From: a virus
Virus record (IMG/VR): IMGVR_UViG_3300047510_000374
Span: 1-48,683 of that record
DNA length: 48,683 nt
Strand: one strand, 5' to 3'
Shown: piece by piece, positions 37,482 to 44,987 of the stretch
Position numbering within the stretch: position 1 is the first letter of the stretch
Layout: the number at the start of each line of letters is the position of its first letter
Translations under genes and position numbers: made by a program
The notes under the pieces: generated by a model
Database searches by the model: none
The model's input: only the letters and a program-made list of their open reading frames with translations
What the model was told of the DNA's origin: nothing

Positions 37482-40400
37482 GCGCCTTGAACAACAGCCT
37501 CTTGTTGGGGCAGGAAGGTGGTGGTGGATACAGCATCTCCAGGTCCGTTCGCCTGAATGCACCGGATTCAGCCTTTTTTAGTCGCACCCCCGCATCAGCC
37601 GGCAACCGCAAGACGTGGACCTGGGCCGGGTGGGTGAAGCTAGGAAATACTGGTACTGGCTATCAAGTTATATTTAACGCACAAAACGGAACATCTACAG
37701 GGCTGTCAAACAATTTCTGGCTTTTATACGGCTTAAACAGGCTCCAAATTGGGGATGGAGTAACCGATTTCTTTTATACCAGCAATCTTCTGCGTGATCC
37801 TTCAGCGTGGTATCACTTAGTCCTATCCGTAGATACAACACAGGCAACTGCATCAAACCGAGCCAAATTATACGTCAACGGAACTGAAGCCTCCTATTCC
37901 ACGGACTCAAGATCATCAATCACGCAGAACGCTGATACCACTGTCAATTCAACCTTTGCCCATAAGATTGGCGATGCTGGCACCTCGCTAGGTTACTTCT
38001 CCGGCTACCTCGCCGACATCCACTTCATCGACGGCCAAGCGTTAGACCCCACCAGCTTCGGTGAGTTCGACGACAACGGTATCTGGCAGCCGATTGAGTA
38101 CACCGGCAGCTACGGCACCAACGGTTTCCACCTTGATTTCGCTGATAACAGCAGCGCCGCCGCATTAGGGACGGACAGTAGTGGGAATGGAAATACGTGG
38201 ACGGTTAATAACATCGTTGCCGGTCCGACAACTACAAGCAATAGTTGGAGTGGATTCTTTAACGGGTCCAGTTCCACTCCTATGTATGTTGCTGACAATG
38301 ATGCGTTTACGTTTAATGCTGACTTTACCGTGGAGTGTTGGGTCAAGCCAAGCAGTACAAGTGCTTTTCAAACAATTACAAGTAAATGGGATGTAGGTGG
38401 TCAGGAATGGCTACTGGCAATTGACAGTGGTGGTGTAGCAGAATTTCATTGGGCTCCGTATAGCGTAGGCGGACCTGCAATCGAAAGTTCTTCAGGCGTA
38501 ATAGCGGCAGGAGTTTGGAGTCATGTTGCTGCTGTTCGTAGCAGCGGCATAATCACGCTTTATGTTAACGGAGTTTCCGTTGGTACAAGGTCTGAAAATA
38601 GCGCAGGCACAAATTATTCAACTCTCCTAACGGTTGGATACCTTCAGTATCTTGGCGGAGACAAGCTGACTGGGTACATCAGTAACTTGAGAATCCTAAA
38701 AGGAACGGCTGTTTATACCGGCAACTTTACCGTGCCTACAGAGGCTCTTGTTGCCATCACCAATACTTCTTTGTTGACTCTACAAAGTTCTACTTTTGTT
38801 GATAACAGTGCAAATAATCTTAGTATTACAACAAACGGCGTAACTGTTTCCCTTAGCAGTCCTTTCGAGGAATCTTCCGATACTGACAGCTTCGTAGACG
38901 TTCCCACTAATGGCAGCGAGGTTGATACGGGAAGTGGTGGGCAAGTGAGGGGGAATTACTGCACGTTGAATCCATTAGGCAATGGATCAAGCGCTGCACC
39001 CACATCTGGTTTATCAAACGGCAATCTGCAACATTCGGGATCGACCACTGGCGGATTTCCTGGCACCTTTGCAATCCCTGTTGGCAAATGGTACTGGGAA
39101 GTAACGCTTGAAGCAATTACTACTCCGTTCGTAGGAGTATGCAATGACTTAAGGAGCTTAACCGCAGATCCCGGAATTACGCTCACTAATGAGTATGGTT
39201 TCTATTTCAACCCTACAATTAACTACATGGATGGAAGCTCCAATCCCTGGAGTACGGGTTCAGTTTCAAATGGGGATGTAATTGGTGTTGCGGTAGATGC
39301 CACTGATTATACAAACATCAAACTGTGGCTTTCCAAGAACAATACTTGGTATAGCAGCGGTGGTGGAACCAGTGGGAATCCTGGAGCGGGCACAAATGCT
39401 ATTCAAACAATAACAGCAAACAAAACGCTCTACCCCTTTTGCGCCATCCGTGGAACTCCGGGTAGTTCTACTATGCAAGCAAACTTCGGCCAAAGAAGTT
39501 GGGCGTATCAAGCCCCCAGCGGCTTCAAGGCGCTCTGCACGGCAAACCTGCCCGCCCCAGTAGTCACGAAGCCTTCCACGGTGATGGATGTGTTGTTGTG
39601 GACTGGAAATAACAGCAGTGGCCGCAGCATCACAGGACTTGGTTTCAATCCCGACCTAGTGTGGATTAAAAGCCGCAGTAATAGTGGTAGCCACGCATGG
39701 TTTGACGCCTTACGCAGCACGAACATGCTGGCGTCCAACGACACGGGCGCCGAAAGCTCCTTTGGCACTCCTCCTGTTGGTGGTTATGTCAGTGCGTTCA
39801 ACACCGATGGCTTTACTCTTACCAATGGCTCCGTCAATAACACTTACGTCAACGAAAGTAGTTATACATACGCTGGTTGGTGCTGGGACGCCGGCAGCTC
39901 CACCGTCACGAATACCGCTGGCTCCATCTCTAGTCAGGTGAGGGCTAATGCAAGTGCGGGGTTCTCGATTGTTACTTATACGGGGGCTGTAGCAAGTCCT
40001 GCCACGGTGGGACATGGATTAAACGCGACTCCTTCCTTTGTTATTGTCAAGCCGAGATCCACTTCGGACTTCTGGGTTTGCTACCACTCGACATTTAACA
40101 ATTTAAGTAAGTACATTGTCCTTAACTCTACTGCCGCTGTAGCTACCGCAGGTGCTACTTACTGGGGAACGTCCTCAGATTGGAACAGCAGCACGTTTGG
40201 CGTTAATGCACTCGCCAATGGTAGTAATAACCTTTCAGGTGCAACTCATGTCGCCTACTGCTTCGCCCCAGTAGCCGGGTACTCTAGCGCGTTTTCCTTT
40301 ACTGGCAATGGATCAACTGACGGGCCTATGTGTTATCTAGGCTTCCGCCCCAGGCTAATACTTCTGAAGCGCACTGACTCAACCAGCTACTGGCACATGT

Positions 40401-40612
40401 ATGACACCGCCAGAAACACTTACAACGTTGCCGATGCAAACCTCTGGGCCAACGGTAGCGACGCCGAAATAAGCAACAGCGCATACAACTTTGATTTGCT
40501 TAGCAACGGCTTCAAGGTGAGAACAAGTGATGCCGCTCGCAACGCTTCCGGCGGAACCTACGTCGGTTTTGCTTGGGCAGAATCGCCCTTCCAATACGCC
40601 CGCGCCCGCTAA
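37478..40612 (+). CDS. Large LamG-type adhesin / fibre protein (1044 aa)
   Basis: Multi-domain virion surface protein typical of cyanophages. A first concanavalin-like (LamG) domain spans about 20-215 (RKTWTWAGWVKLGNTGTGYQ, WYHLVLSVDTTQ, FIDGQALDPTSFGEF), a second about 245-420 (FTVECWVKPSSTSAFQTI, GVWSHVAAVRSSGIITLYVN). A SPRY-like segment follows about 505-690 (GNLQHSGSTTGGFPGTF, GKWYWEVTLEAI). The final 320 residues (VLLWTGNNSSGRSITGLGFN, PDLVWIKSRSN) resemble DUF7483 repeats found in marine phage fibres. Each unit is a sugar-binding type fold, consistent with receptor recognition. Base composition changes between domains suggest modular exchange. Confidence 0.85.
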   Translation: MSALNNSLLLGQEGGGGYSISRSVRLNAPDSAFFSRTPASAGNRKTWTWAGWVKLGNTGTGYQVIFNAQNGTSTGLSNNFWLLYGLNRLQIGDGVTDFFYTSNLLRDPSAWYHLVLSVDTTQATASNRAKLYVNGTEASYSTDSRSSITQNADTTVNSTFAHKIGDAGTSLGYFSGYLADIHFIDGQALDPTSFGEFDDNGIWQPIEYTGSYGTNGFHLDFADNSSAAALGTDSSGNGNTWTVNNIVAGPTTTSNSWSGFFNGSSSTPMYVADNDAFTFNADFTVECWVKPSSTSAFQTITSKWDVGGQEWLLAIDSGGVAEFHWAPYSVGGPAIESSSGVIAAGVWSHVAAVRSSGIITLYVNGVSVGTRSENSAGTNYSTLLTVGYLQYLGGDKLTGYISNLRILKGTAVYTGNFTVPTEALVAITNTSLLTLQSSTFVDNSANNLSITTNGVTVSLSSPFEESSDTDSFVDVPTNGSEVDTGSGGQVRGNYCTLNPLGNGSSAAPTSGLSNGNLQHSGSTTGGFPGTFAIPVGKWYWEVTLEAITTPFVGVCNDLRSLTADPGITLTNEYGFYFNPTINYMDGSSNPWSTGSVSNGDVIGVAVDATDYTNIKLWLSKNNTWYSSGGGTSGNPGAGTNAIQTITANKTLYPFCAIRGTPGSSTMQANFGQRSWAYQAPSGFKALCTANLPAPVVTKPSTVMDVLLWTGNNSSGRSITGLGFNPDLVWIKSRSNSGSHAWFDALRSTNMLASNDTGAESSFGTPPVGGYVSAFNTDGFTLTNGSVNNTYVNESSYTYAGWCWDAGSSTVTNTAGSISSQVRANASAGFSIVTYTGAVASPATVGHGLNATPSFVIVKPRSTSDFWVCYHSTFNNLSKYIVLNSTAAVATAGATYWGTSSDWNSSTFGVNALANGSNNLSGATHVAYCFAPVAGYSSAFSFTGNGSTDGPMCYLGFRPRLILLKRTDSTSYWHMYDTARNTYNVADANLWANGSDAEISNSAYNFDLLSNGFKVRTSDAARNASGGTYVGFAWAESPFQYARAR

Positions 40613-40698
40613 TGGAAATACTTCTATGGATTCCAGTCGTATTGCTCATCATCGTGGTGATTGCCTGCCAGATCGGTTACAGCAACTCGCCCCACTAG
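40612..40698 (+). CDS. Tiny single-pass membrane protein (28 aa)
   Basis: MEILLWIPVVLLIIVVIACQ followed by IGYSNSPH. It is almost entirely one transmembrane helix and starts on the last base of the adhesin stop (TAATG), so it is translationally coupled. A role as a small lysis or anchor peptide is possible. The sequence CCCCACTAGTGAAC overlapping its stop resembles the left-arm motif. Confidence 0.5.
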   Translation: MEILLWIPVVLLIIVVIACQIGYSNSPH

Positions 40699-40713
40699 TG
40701 AACAAGACTAATC

Positions 40714-41259
40714 ATGTTTATCCTTAACAACCAGCCCCTTTCACCAGATCGGGCATTTACAACTGAAGATGGAACTCAGTACCCAGCAAACTGGCTGAGA
40801 TTATCCAGTCCTGAGGAGCGGGCAGCACTTGGTATTACCGAGACCGAAGATGAGCCTTGGTACGACCAACGGTTCTATTGGGGTGTAGGTAATCCAAAGG
40901 ACCACGCTCAACTTGTTGAACAGTGGACTGCTCAGGTCAAAGCAACTGCTGGCTCCTTTCTTTCCCAGACGGACTGGTATATCACTCGTGCTTCTGAGAC
41001 TGGCCTAGCTGCCCCTCAGAGCGTGATTGACAAGCGTTCCTTGATACGTGCCATGAGCAACGATAAAGAAGCGTTCCTGAGCCTTACAGAGACCACTGAG
41101 CAGCTTGCTGCGTATGTCACCAGTGCTGGCTTCAATAACTGGGAAAGTGGTGCTTCGATTGACGGCGCTATTCCTGTTATTGATAACGTCACCAGTGGCA
41201 CTGTAATTACTGGAGACACGATCTTCGGTGGTTCTGGTAACGATACACTTACCTTCTAA
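40714..41259 (+). CDS. Fibre-associated protein with C-terminal RTX-like nonapeptide (181 aa)
   Basis: The N-terminal MFILNNQPLSPDRAFTTEDG, QYPANWLRLSSPEERAALGI, YDQRFYWGVGNPK and the DWYITRASE motif are, from memory, shared with a family lying next to fibre genes in marine phages (tail fibre assembly-like). The last residues GDTIFGGSGNDTLTF contain one GGxGxDxLx unit, the calcium-binding RTX repeat, here as a single copy followed directly by the stop. Fibre folding or attachment is likely; the RTX tail could bind calcium at a beta roll. Starts 15 bases after the tiny membrane gene. Confidence 0.75.
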   Translation: MFILNNQPLSPDRAFTTEDGTQYPANWLRLSSPEERAALGITETEDEPWYDQRFYWGVGNPKDHAQLVEQWTAQVKATAGSFLSQTDWYITRASETGLAAPQSVIDKRSLIRAMSNDKEAFLSLTETTEQLAAYVTSAGFNNWESGASIDGAIPVIDNVTSGTVITGDTIFGGSGNDTLTF

Positions 41260-41264
41260 GAACA

Positions 41265-41462
41265 ATGATCACTATTCTTGGTATCAAAGTGTCCTATGAG
41301 GCACTTGCTTTCTTTACGCTGTTTATTGGCTCCGAGATCATCGGTGCTTCTAAGCTCAAAGAGAACAGCATTGTCCAGATCCTTCTGCGTGGTGTAGAGG
41401 CAATCAAGCCTCACCGCACTGAGGATGACAAGATCCAACGTGTTAAAGATACGTTCAAGTAA
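41265..41462 (+). CDS. Small membrane protein, holin candidate (65 aa)
   Basis: MITILGIKVSYEALAFFTLF and IGSEIIGASKLKENSIVQIL form one hydrophobic segment (about residues 10-28) then a charged cytoplasmic tail (RGVEAIKPHRTEDDKIQRVK). Similar proteins occur directly before the endolysin in other cyanophages. Location is the only strong argument for a holin role. The stop lies five bases before the endolysin start. Confidence 0.6.
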   Translation: MITILGIKVSYEALAFFTLFIGSEIIGASKLKENSIVQILLRGVEAIKPHRTEDDKIQRVKDTFK

Positions 41463-41467
41463 ACATC

Positions 41468-42445
41468 ATGGTACTGCTCGACGTTAAGCAGTACTATCCC
41501 CAAACAGACAGTGCAACAGGTCACGGAGATCGGATGTGTTTCTCATCGACATGTGCGATGGCCATCAAGTATCTCCGTCCTGATGCTCTGAAGGGTAGTA
41601 ATGCAGATGATGATTACTTGAGAACAGTTCTCAAATACGGTGATACAACACAATCCACCAGTCAAATCAAAGCCTGTCAGCAGCACGGTGTTTTCGCGTC
41701 CTTCTACCAGAAAGGAACCAGACAGACACTCCTCAACGAACTAAAAGCTGGCTATCCCGTAGCTGTTGGCATCCTCCACAAAGGTCACGTCTCCAACCCT
41801 GTTGGTGGCGGCCATTGGATGCTCCTGATTGGTGATGACGGAGAACACGGTATCTTCCACGATCCATACGGTGAGATGGATAACGTCAACGGTGGTTACG
41901 TCAGAGTGGGCTCCGGTGGTAAGAGTGTCAAATACACCTGGCGTAACTGGCTAAAGCGTTGGGAAGTTGAAGGTCCAGGTACTGGTTGGTTTATGACCTT
42001 CAGGCCAGTGCAGCAGACACGTCCACTCGTTACCTACGACAACACCTGGGCTGGTGTCAAAGCTGCTGCAACTACTGCAGGCAGCAAGCATCCCTCCGTA
42101 GTGGCTGCTCAATGGGCATTAGAGAGCGGATTTGGGAAGCATTTTTCTGGTAAATGGAACGCATTCGGCATCAAAGGAACCGAAGGCCAAGGCACACTCA
42201 AACGTACCACTGAATTTGTCGGTGGTATGGAGATCAAAACAGATGCTTGGTTCAAAGACTACCCATCACTCTTTGAATGCGTCCAAGATCTTGTCAACAA
42301 GTGGTACAGAGACTACAAGAATTACAAAGGTGTCAACCGTGCATCCTCTGCTGAGGAGTGTGCCCGCCTTCTTGTCGTTGAAAAATACGCCACTGATCCC
42401 GCTTACGCGGACAAACTAATACGTATTTTGCGGGAACATGATTGA
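41468..42445 (+). CDS. Two-domain endolysin: C39-like peptidase plus glucosaminidase (325 aa)
   Basis: Degrades peptidoglycan for host lysis. The N-terminal half resembles a papain-like C39 peptidase: Cys24 in RMCFSSTCAMA as nucleophile, His in GGGHWMLLIGDD and Asp in FHDPYG, as the likely catalytic triad. The C-terminal half (about 195-325) resembles FlgJ/LYZ2 glucosaminidase (VVAAQWALESGFGKHFSGKW, NAFGIKGTEGQG, with catalytic-type Glu in LESGFG, and TDAWFKDYPSLFEC). Two cutting activities in one lysin may compensate for the thick cyanobacterial wall. It overlaps the next gene by eight bases. Confidence 0.88.
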   Translation: MVLLDVKQYYPQTDSATGHGDRMCFSSTCAMAIKYLRPDALKGSNADDDYLRTVLKYGDTTQSTSQIKACQQHGVFASFYQKGTRQTLLNELKAGYPVAVGILHKGHVSNPVGGGHWMLLIGDDGEHGIFHDPYGEMDNVNGGYVRVGSGGKSVKYTWRNWLKRWEVEGPGTGWFMTFRPVQQTRPLVTYDNTWAGVKAAATTAGSKHPSVVAAQWALESGFGKHFSGKWNAFGIKGTEGQGTLKRTTEFVGGMEIKTDAWFKDYPSLFECVQDLVNKWYRDYKNYKGVNRASSAEECARLLVVEKYATDPAYADKLIRILREHD

Positions 42446-42671
42446 AGCCGCCGTATCTGGCACTATTGCCGTCTTCACCGCAGTCGTAGCACTGCACTCA
42501 CGTATGCATAGCCGTATTTCTGATGTAGACAAACGTATCGACCAAGTTGAACTACGTATAGCAGAGAAATACGTGCAACGTGAAGAATTATCCTCAGCAC
42601 TTCAAAAGATGGAGGATCACATGATCCGCATCGAGAATAAGCTGGACCAAATTGTTTTGAGAAATGGCTAA
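42438..42671 (+). CDS. Membrane-anchored coiled-coil protein, lysis accessory candidate (77 aa)
   Basis: One N-terminal hydrophobic helix (AVSGTIAVFTAVVALHS) followed by a long coiled coil (SRISDVDKRIDQVELRIAEK, then SSALQKMEDHMIRIENKLDQ). This one-helix-plus-coil pattern is that of i-spanins and some holin-associated proteins. It lies right after the endolysin and overlaps both neighbours, as for T7 gp18.5-type lysis genes. No lipoprotein o-spanin partner was found. Confidence 0.6.
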   Translation: MIEAAVSGTIAVFTAVVALHSRMHSRISDVDKRIDQVELRIAEKYVQREELSSALQKMEDHMIRIENKLDQIVLRNG

Positions 42672-42927
42672 GAAAGTAAAGGCCACTGAAGATACTTTCA
42701 ACGAACTCCATAACCTTGTCACTGCAGAACTCATCAGCCGTATTAAGTCCGGCGAGGCATCCACTGCAGACCTTAAAGCAGCCTGTGACTGGTTAGCAAA
42801 GAATGACATTACTGGAGTTGCAATGGAAGGTTCCCCTCTTGATCAACTTGTCAACATCCTCCCCAAGGTTGATCCTGAATTAGTTCGGAGTCGAATGAAT
42901 GGCACGCGATTGGAAAAAAGAGTATAG
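42664..42927 (+). CDS. gp18: Terminase small subunit, T7 gp18-like (87 aa)
   Basis: The protein pattern NELHNLVTAELISRIKSGEA followed by STADLKAACDWLAKNDI is that of podovirus small terminases (T7 gp18, 89 aa), which recognise concatemer DNA and deliver it to the large subunit. The ending PKVDPELVRSRMNG fits too. The ATG overlaps the previous gene by eight bases and its last 29 bases overlap the HNH gene. Confidence 0.9.
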   Translation: MAKKVKATEDTFNELHNLVTAELISRIKSGEASTADLKAACDWLAKNDITGVAMEGSPLDQLVNILPKVDPELVRSRMNGTRLEKRV

Positions 42928-43144
42928 AGACCGTGCTGAATACTTGAAGTCATACCGTCGTGCTCATAAAAAACAAGATGCAGCACGGGCAAGAGCACGT
43001 CGATCAATGGGTGACATTCCTAGTGGTTACGAAGTCGACCACAAGGATAACAACCCAATGAATAACTCCCGTGAGAACCTAAAGATCGTTCCACGTAAAG
43101 CTAACCGTGCAAAGGGAGCACGTAAGACGAACGCTAAACGGTAA
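42899..43144 (+). CDS. Small HNH endonuclease (81 aa)
   Basis: Very basic protein (MARDWKKEYRDRAEYLKSYR) with an HNH core YEVDHKDNNPMNNSRENLKI, the AP2/NUMOD-less free-standing HNH type. Such genes occur as homing nucleases and near packaging genes of phages. DNA cutting at a specific site is likely. It overlaps the small terminase gene and its stop (TAATG) overlaps the next frame. Confidence 0.85.
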   Translation: MARDWKKEYRDRAEYLKSYRRAHKKQDAARARARRSMGDIPSGYEVDHKDNNPMNNSRENLKIVPRKANRAKGARKTNAKR

Positions 43145-43194
43145 TGACTCCCCTTCTTCCCTCGCCTGATCACTATCTCCAAAACCTAATAACC

Positions 43195-43473
43195 ATGACA
43201 AGCCCTGAAGCAAAGCGGCTCTGGCGTAAAGCCATCAAAGAGCACTTCAATTGTCAATGTGTTTACTGCGGAGAAACTTATGACGCTAATGAACTCACTC
43301 TTGATCATGTTCGACCTAAAGCATTTGGAGGTTCTGACCTTACATCCAATCTTGTGCCCAGTTGTAGATCGTGTAATCAGGCAAAGGGAAGTCAAAACTG
43401 GCTCCAATGGATGAGAGCCACCTTCGGTGAAAACCCCAACAAAGAACAGCTTATTCTCTCTTGGATTAATTAA
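43195..43473 (+). CDS. HNH endonuclease, McrA-like (92 aa)
   Basis: MTSPEAKRLWRKAIKEHFNC is followed by CVYCGETYDANELTLDHVRP, KAFGGSDLTSNLVPSCRSCN and QAKGSQNW, a complete HNH site with two Cys pairs (CVYC and CRSC) for structural zinc. An upstream in-frame ATG at 43144 overlaps the previous stop and would add 17 residues; I prefer 43195 because the extra residues look unstructured, but either is possible. It is the second HNH gene in a row between the terminase subunits. It stops two bases before the following gene. Confidence 0.9.
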   Translation: MTSPEAKRLWRKAIKEHFNCQCVYCGETYDANELTLDHVRPKAFGGSDLTSNLVPSCRSCNQAKGSQNWLQWMRATFGENPNKEQLILSWIN

Positions 43474-43475
43474 TT

Positions 43476-44681
43476 ATGGCAACTCGTAAGAACAACTGGC
43501 TGAATGCCAAACCTGTAACTAAAGCTGGTGGTAAGTCTGGTGGTGCTCGGAACCCCGCTAAGCCGTATAACAAACCTGCCTCGACCTCTGGTACTCCTAA
43601 AGTCAAGACTAAGACTCAGAAGCTCCAACAAGCAGCTAAGACGAAGCCGTCTTCTCCTGCACCTAAGCAGGTTATTAAGAAGCCAGTGACTCGTACTGGT
43701 CCTGTGAAGGGTCCGGTGCCTCCGAAAGGTTACTCCGCAGGTGCTGCAGGGATGCCTAATTCAGCTAAAGCTAAAGCAAACCTTCCAAAGACCGGTGCTC
43801 GTGCAGAACGTACTGCAACTCGTGCCACTCAACTGATCAAAGATGCACGAGCGAAGGCCGCATCGCCGGCCAAGCCTGCTCCTGCTTCTGGTGCTGCCAG
43901 TGCTGCTACTAAAGCCGCCGGCATGGGTGGCCGCATGCTTGGTGCTTTTGGTACAGCACTAGCTATTCCCGCTGCCATCAAGAACATTGCTGATGTAGCT
44001 GAGCGCAACCGTCAATGGAACGCTTACAAGGAGCGTATGGGTATGAATAAGCCCACACCCACCACCAAGCCGCCCTCCACCACTGCTGGGCGTCGTACTG
44101 GCACTAACAACCGCACTGCCACCCTTTCAGTACCTACTAGCCCTGCGGGCACTCGTGCTGGTGCTGCTGCTGGTACACGTACTCGTTCTCGTACCACGAC
44201 GCAACCAACTGCTGGAAAGGATTGGCGTTCTCGCGTTAGCAATTCTGATGTGAATGCTCTGCGTCAAGGTCAGAATGATGCCATTCGCAGTTACGGTAAT
44301 AAGCCTGCTTCTGCTCCTAAGCCCACTAAGCCCGCTCCTACCCAATCCGGGGGTGCTTCCACTCAATCTCGGAGTAGCGGTGGTGGTGGATCGTCTCGTC
44401 CTGCAGCACCACGCCCTCAGTCTGGTCCTGCCTCCAGTGCAGGTATGAAGAACCAGGACAAGAACTTTAAGGGCAACGTCTTTGAAAAGACCTTTGGTTA
44501 CAAACCCGGTCAAGCCCCTGACCAACAGAAGGCTCGCTTTAAGAGCGTAGACAATAAGTTCGGTCAAGACTCCGGCTACGAAACCAAGACCAAGGTTGAC
44601 GGCAGCAAGTATGCCGACAAAAAACCTGACATGAAGAAGGTCAAAGATTACGACCGTCTTCGTCGTAAGTACTACGACTGA
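43476..44681 (+). CDS. Basic low-complexity structural protein (401 aa)
   Basis: Rich in Lys, Ala, Pro, Thr and Ser (MATRKNNWLNAKPVTKAGGK), with long disordered stretches, one hydrophobic alanine/glycine helix near 145-165 (AAGMGGRMLGAFGTALAIPA) and an ordered C-terminus (NVFEKTFGYKPGQAPDQQKA ... VKDYDRLRRKYYD). Very basic composition suggests contact with DNA or the envelope. I do not recognise the family. Placement between HNH genes and terminase differs from T7, so it is an accessory virion or packaging protein candidate. A structured intergenic region follows. Confidence 0.65.
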   Translation: MATRKNNWLNAKPVTKAGGKSGGARNPAKPYNKPASTSGTPKVKTKTQKLQQAAKTKPSSPAPKQVIKKPVTRTGPVKGPVPPKGYSAGAAGMPNSAKAKANLPKTGARAERTATRATQLIKDARAKAASPAKPAPASGAASAATKAAGMGGRMLGAFGTALAIPAAIKNIADVAERNRQWNAYKERMGMNKPTPTTKPPSTTAGRRTGTNNRTATLSVPTSPAGTRAGAAAGTRTRSRTTTQPTAGKDWRSRVSNSDVNALRQGQNDAIRSYGNKPASAPKPTKPAPTQSGGASTQSRSSGGGGSSRPAAPRPQSGPASSAGMKNQDKNFKGNVFEKTFGYKPGQAPDQQKARFKSVDNKFGQDSGYETKTKVDGSKYADKKPDMKKVKDYDRLRRKYYD

Positions 44682-44696
44682 TTCATAACACTCTCT

Positions 44697-44757
44697 GAGA
44701 GGCCCCTAGTGCTCGCTAGAGCGACCTAGAAGCCCCTAGAAGTCCTCTCTTTTCCTA
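44697..44757 (+). terminator. Terminator-like multibranched stem
   Basis: GAGAGG (44697-44702) pairs with CCTCTC (44744-44749) and is followed by TTTTCC. Inside are CGCT-AG-AGCG (44714-44723) and two direct copies of CCTAGAAG (44725-44732, 44735-44742). The region ends in TATTTAGGTATATACACC, which may hold a promoter for the next two genes. Confidence 0.5.
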
Positions 44758-44780
44758 TTTAGGTATATACACCCCAAATA

Positions 44781-44987
44781 ATGAACAATCTCCGTACAGC
44801 GCCTTCTAGCGCCAGTAACTCCATGAAGATTGCTGGCTATCTAACTGACTCTGATCGTCAGATCCTCAAGGATCACGCTGAAACACTACGTCGTCAAGGC
44901 ACTAAAGCGGCAGCTAAAGAGCTTGAACGAATGAACAAGATGTATTCCCAATACGGAATGTCTTTTGGTAAACTTAAAGGTGTGTAA
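44781..44987 (+). CDS. Small protein before terminase large subunit (68 aa)
   Basis: MNNLRTAPSSASNSMKIAGY then LTDSDRQILKDHAETLRRQG and TKAAAKELERMNKMYSQYGM. It has an ordered helical centre with charged residues and no membrane segment. It is coupled to terL (TAATG). T7 has small genes 18.5 and 18.7 at this place, but these are spanins and this protein lacks a signal or TM segment, so it is not one. Function unknown. Confidence 0.65.
   Translation: MNNLRTAPSSASNSMKIAGYLTDSDRQILKDHAETLRRQGTKAAAKELERMNKMYSQYGMSFGKLKGV

Noticed and set aside
42438-42671. o-spanin/i-spanin pair
   Set aside because: Only the one-helix coiled-coil partner is seen; no lipobox gene was found within or beside it, so a full spanin pair cannot be claimed.
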